Of a stretch of DNA of 25,261 nucleotides, positions 24,002 through 25,261 are shown in pieces. The position numbers were made by a program, and so were the translations under genes. The DNA comes from Sva-25 sp039714995. Lineage in GTDB: Bacteria; Pseudomonadota; Gammaproteobacteria; Chromatiales; Chromatiaceae. Position 1 is the stretch's first letter. Each line of letters opens with the position of its first letter. The stretch lies in contig JBDLII010000010.1 of assembly GCA_039714995.1 (NCBI GenBank), positions 1 through 25,261 on the forward strand. Direction: 5' to 3'. The notes beneath the pieces were generated by a model that saw only the letters and a program-made list of their open reading frames with translations, made no database searches and was not told where the DNA came from.

Positions 24002-24879
24002 TAGGTTCGATGTCCCCAGTTGAGCTTGTTGCGCAGGATCTGGAAGTGATCGTGGCCGGCGGGATGAAGCAGCCGCACAGCATGCCTGGAGCGGCGGATG
24101 AGCAACTCATCGCCATCGCGGATTTTCAGCGTGGTTTGGCCATCGCAGGTAATGCGGACATTTTTATTTGCCGTGCGTTCGCAGATACGGAAGCGGATGG
24201 CTGAGTCGGAGCGAATCATGATCGGCCGGTTGCTCAGCGTATGCGGGCAGATGGGTACCAGCAGAATGGCATTCAGGTCAGGGTAGACCAGCGGGCCGCC
24301 ACCGGAGAGGGCGTAGGCTGTCGAACCGGTAGGCGTCGAGATGATGATGCCGTCCGAGCGTTGGGACTCGACAAAGCTGCCGTTGATCCATAATTCAAAT
24401 TCGATCATGCGGGCGGATAGCCATTTATGCACGACGACATCATTCAGCGCCAGCGATGATGCGACGCTATTGCCGTCACCATCGATCATTTCACTGCGCA
24501 GCAGAAAACGGGGATCTTCATGGTATTGGCCATCGAATATCCGCTCGAGGCTCTCCAGCATCCTGTCAGAGGCGATGTCCGCGAGAAAGCCGAGGCGGCC
24601 GCGATTGATACCGACAACGGGAACATCATAGGGGGCCAGGACGCGTGCGCTGTGCAGCAGTGTACCGTCGCCGCCGATGATGATGACCAGATCGGAGTTG
24701 CCGGCAATCGTCTCCAGCGAAGCAGCCTGATGATTCGGGAGATGGTCTGAGAGGCGCTCGTCAAGCGTCAGTTGCTTGACCCTGGGGGTCAGATGTTCAC
24801 ACAGCGGCTGTAGCAGAGATCCAATCCCGGCATCCGTCGTTTTACCAGTAATTCCAATTCGGGAGAACAATCGCTGCAC
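24001..24879 (-). CDS. nadK: NAD kinase
   Basis: NadK phosphorylates NAD to NADP with ATP. The protein shows RIGITGK at the N-terminus and the GGDG nucleotide motif within IIGGDGTLLHSA (about residues 67-78). GINRGRLGFLAD follows, with GIIISTPTGSTAYALSGGGP in the C-terminal domain. No in-frame ATG exists before the conserved core. GTG 24879 is chosen because it leaves seven residues before RIGITGK and gives 292 residues, as in relatives. TTG at 24918 (305 residues), TTG 24903 and TTG 24870 are alternatives, and none has a good ribosome site. The stop shares one base with the recN start. The upstream side abuts the dispersed repeat copy B. Confidence 0.95.
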   Translation of the reverse strand: MQRLFSRIGITGKTTDAGIGSLLQPLCEHLTPRVKQLTLDERLSDHLPNHQAASLETIAGNSDLVIIIGGDGTLLHSARVLAPYDVPVVGINRGRLGFLADIASDRMLESLERIFDGQYHEDPRFLLRSEMIDGDGNSVASSLALNDVVVHKWLSARMIEFELWINGSFVESQRSDGIIISTPTGSTAYALSGGGPLVYPDLNAILLVPICPHTLSNRPIMIRSDSAIRFRICERTANKNVRITCDGQTTLKIRDGDELLIRRSRHAVRLLHPAGHDHFQILRNKLNWGHRT

Positions 24880-24927
24880 CAGATCAGTAGGGATGGTGGC
24901 CAAATTACCATGCCGCAAAGATAGAGT

Positions 24928-25040
24928 CTAGGGAACCTCTGAATAAGTCCATGGGATGGGGGTTCGGGGGAAGGGTAAACAAAAAGCCAGCAATAACTCA
25001 TTGATAGCTAACCCTTCCCCCGTAGACAAACTTGTGGGAA
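24928..25040. repeat. Dispersed repeat, copy B, with 12-bp inverted arms
   Basis: This block between nadK and soxZ is the partner of copy A. It contains a perfect 12-bp inverted repeat: CGGGGGAAGGGT (24965-24976) against ACCCTTCCCCCG (25011-25022), loop 34 bases. It is bracketed by related direct repeats, GGGAACCTCTGAATAAGTCC (24931-24950) and GGGAATGCTCTGAATGAATC (25037-25056). No open frame is present. It resembles a small non-autonomous or palindromic intergenic element. Confidence 0.65.
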
Positions 25041-25091
25041 TGCTCTGAATGAATCCTGATTGTGGAGAAGGGGAGGTGGGGTGGTGATCAG

Positions 25092-25118
25092 GCTCCCCGG
25101 CCCTGATAGCCGGGGAGC
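25092..25118 (-). terminator. Strong hairpin after soxZ
   Basis: GCTCCCCGGC (25092-25101) pairs perfectly with GCCGGGGAGC (25109-25118) around a 7-base loop, 10 bases past the soxZ stop. Its place and stability fit a 3'-end structure for the sox transcript. No T-tract follows on the minus strand, so it may be a processing or stability hairpin, not a classic intrinsic terminator. Confidence 0.5.
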
Positions 25119-25128
25119 GCGGTTGTTG

Positions 25129-25261
25129 CTACTTGATTTTAGACTCGACAGAGTCACTCTCTCCCTTGTTGTCCTTCCAGTTCATCGTGATCGCATCGCC
25201 CGAGGCGCCGCCCTTGAACTTGAAGCTGATGTAGGGGTTCTTGGAGACGCCGCCGCTCAGC
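25129..25261 (-). CDS. soxZ: Thiosulfate oxidation carrier protein SoxZ, C-terminal part
   Basis: SoxZ pairs with SoxY in the periplasm. The SoxYZ complex carries sulfur intermediates during thiosulfate oxidation by the Sox system. Only the last 43 residues are in the window. They include SKNPYISFKFKGG followed by ITMNWKDNKGES, the characteristic end of the SoxZ beta-sandwich, and a TAG at 25131-25129. The reading frame is open to the right edge. soxY and other sox genes would be expected beyond the edge, upstream in transcription. A strong hairpin follows the stop, so this looks like the last gene of its operon. The family call rests on remembered homologues and a short segment. Confidence 0.82.
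   Translation of the reverse strand, partial: LSGGVSKNPYISFKFKGGASGDAITMNWKDNKGESDSVESKIK

Overview
The window reads as a chromosomal segment of a gammaproteobacterium, probably a sulfur oxidiser. The gene set and order are gammaproteobacterial (type A RNase P RNA, then an uninterrupted dcw cluster from mraZ to ftsZ-lpxC, then bamE/fur/recN/nadK). A gene cut by the right edge encodes the C-terminus of SoxZ, the thiosulfate-oxidation carrier subunit. The envelope genes (lpxC, bamE) confirm a Gram-negative cell. The genus cannot be fixed from the sequence alone.

Layout. Bases 1-87 hold the tail of an unrecognised gene. They are followed by a heptad-type tandem repeat (94-214) and rnpB (about 255-620). 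A 286-base leader (621-906) carries a good sigma-70 promoter and MraZ-type operator repeats. From 907 to 17133, fifteen + strand genes are packed with 1-7 base overlaps or gaps of at most 14 bases: mraZ, rsmH, ftsL, ftsI, murE, murF, mraY, murD, ftsW, murG, murC, murB, ddlB, ftsQ, ftsA. A 225-base spacer with two hairpins and a possible leader peptide precedes ftsZ. A 142-base spacer with a perfect 22-bp palindrome precedes lpxC.

Beyond lpxC the orientation becomes mixed: a DUF721/DciA-like gene (-), an M23 peptidase (+), bamE (-), fur (+), and recN and nadK (-). The right edge holds soxZ (-). Two copies of a ~110-base dispersed repeat (21696-21804 and 24928-25040) and a shorter relative (21046-21073) lie in the intergenic gaps of this right-hand part only.

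How the genes work together. MurC, D, E, F and Ddl make UDP-MurNAc-pentapeptide (MurE carries the meso-diaminopimelate signature). MraY and MurG turn it into lipid II. FtsW and FtsI polymerise and crosslink it at the septum, and FtsL, FtsQ, FtsA and FtsZ form the divisome. MraZ and RsmH are the conserved regulator and rRNA methyltransferase at the head of the cluster. LpxC commits UDP-GlcNAc to lipid A, and BamE serves outer-membrane protein assembly.

I found no defence system, prophage, transposase or other novel multi-gene system. The items most worth checking are non-coding: the dispersed repeat family, the lpxC palindrome, the ftsA-ftsZ leader, and the two opposed sets of MraZ-like boxes.
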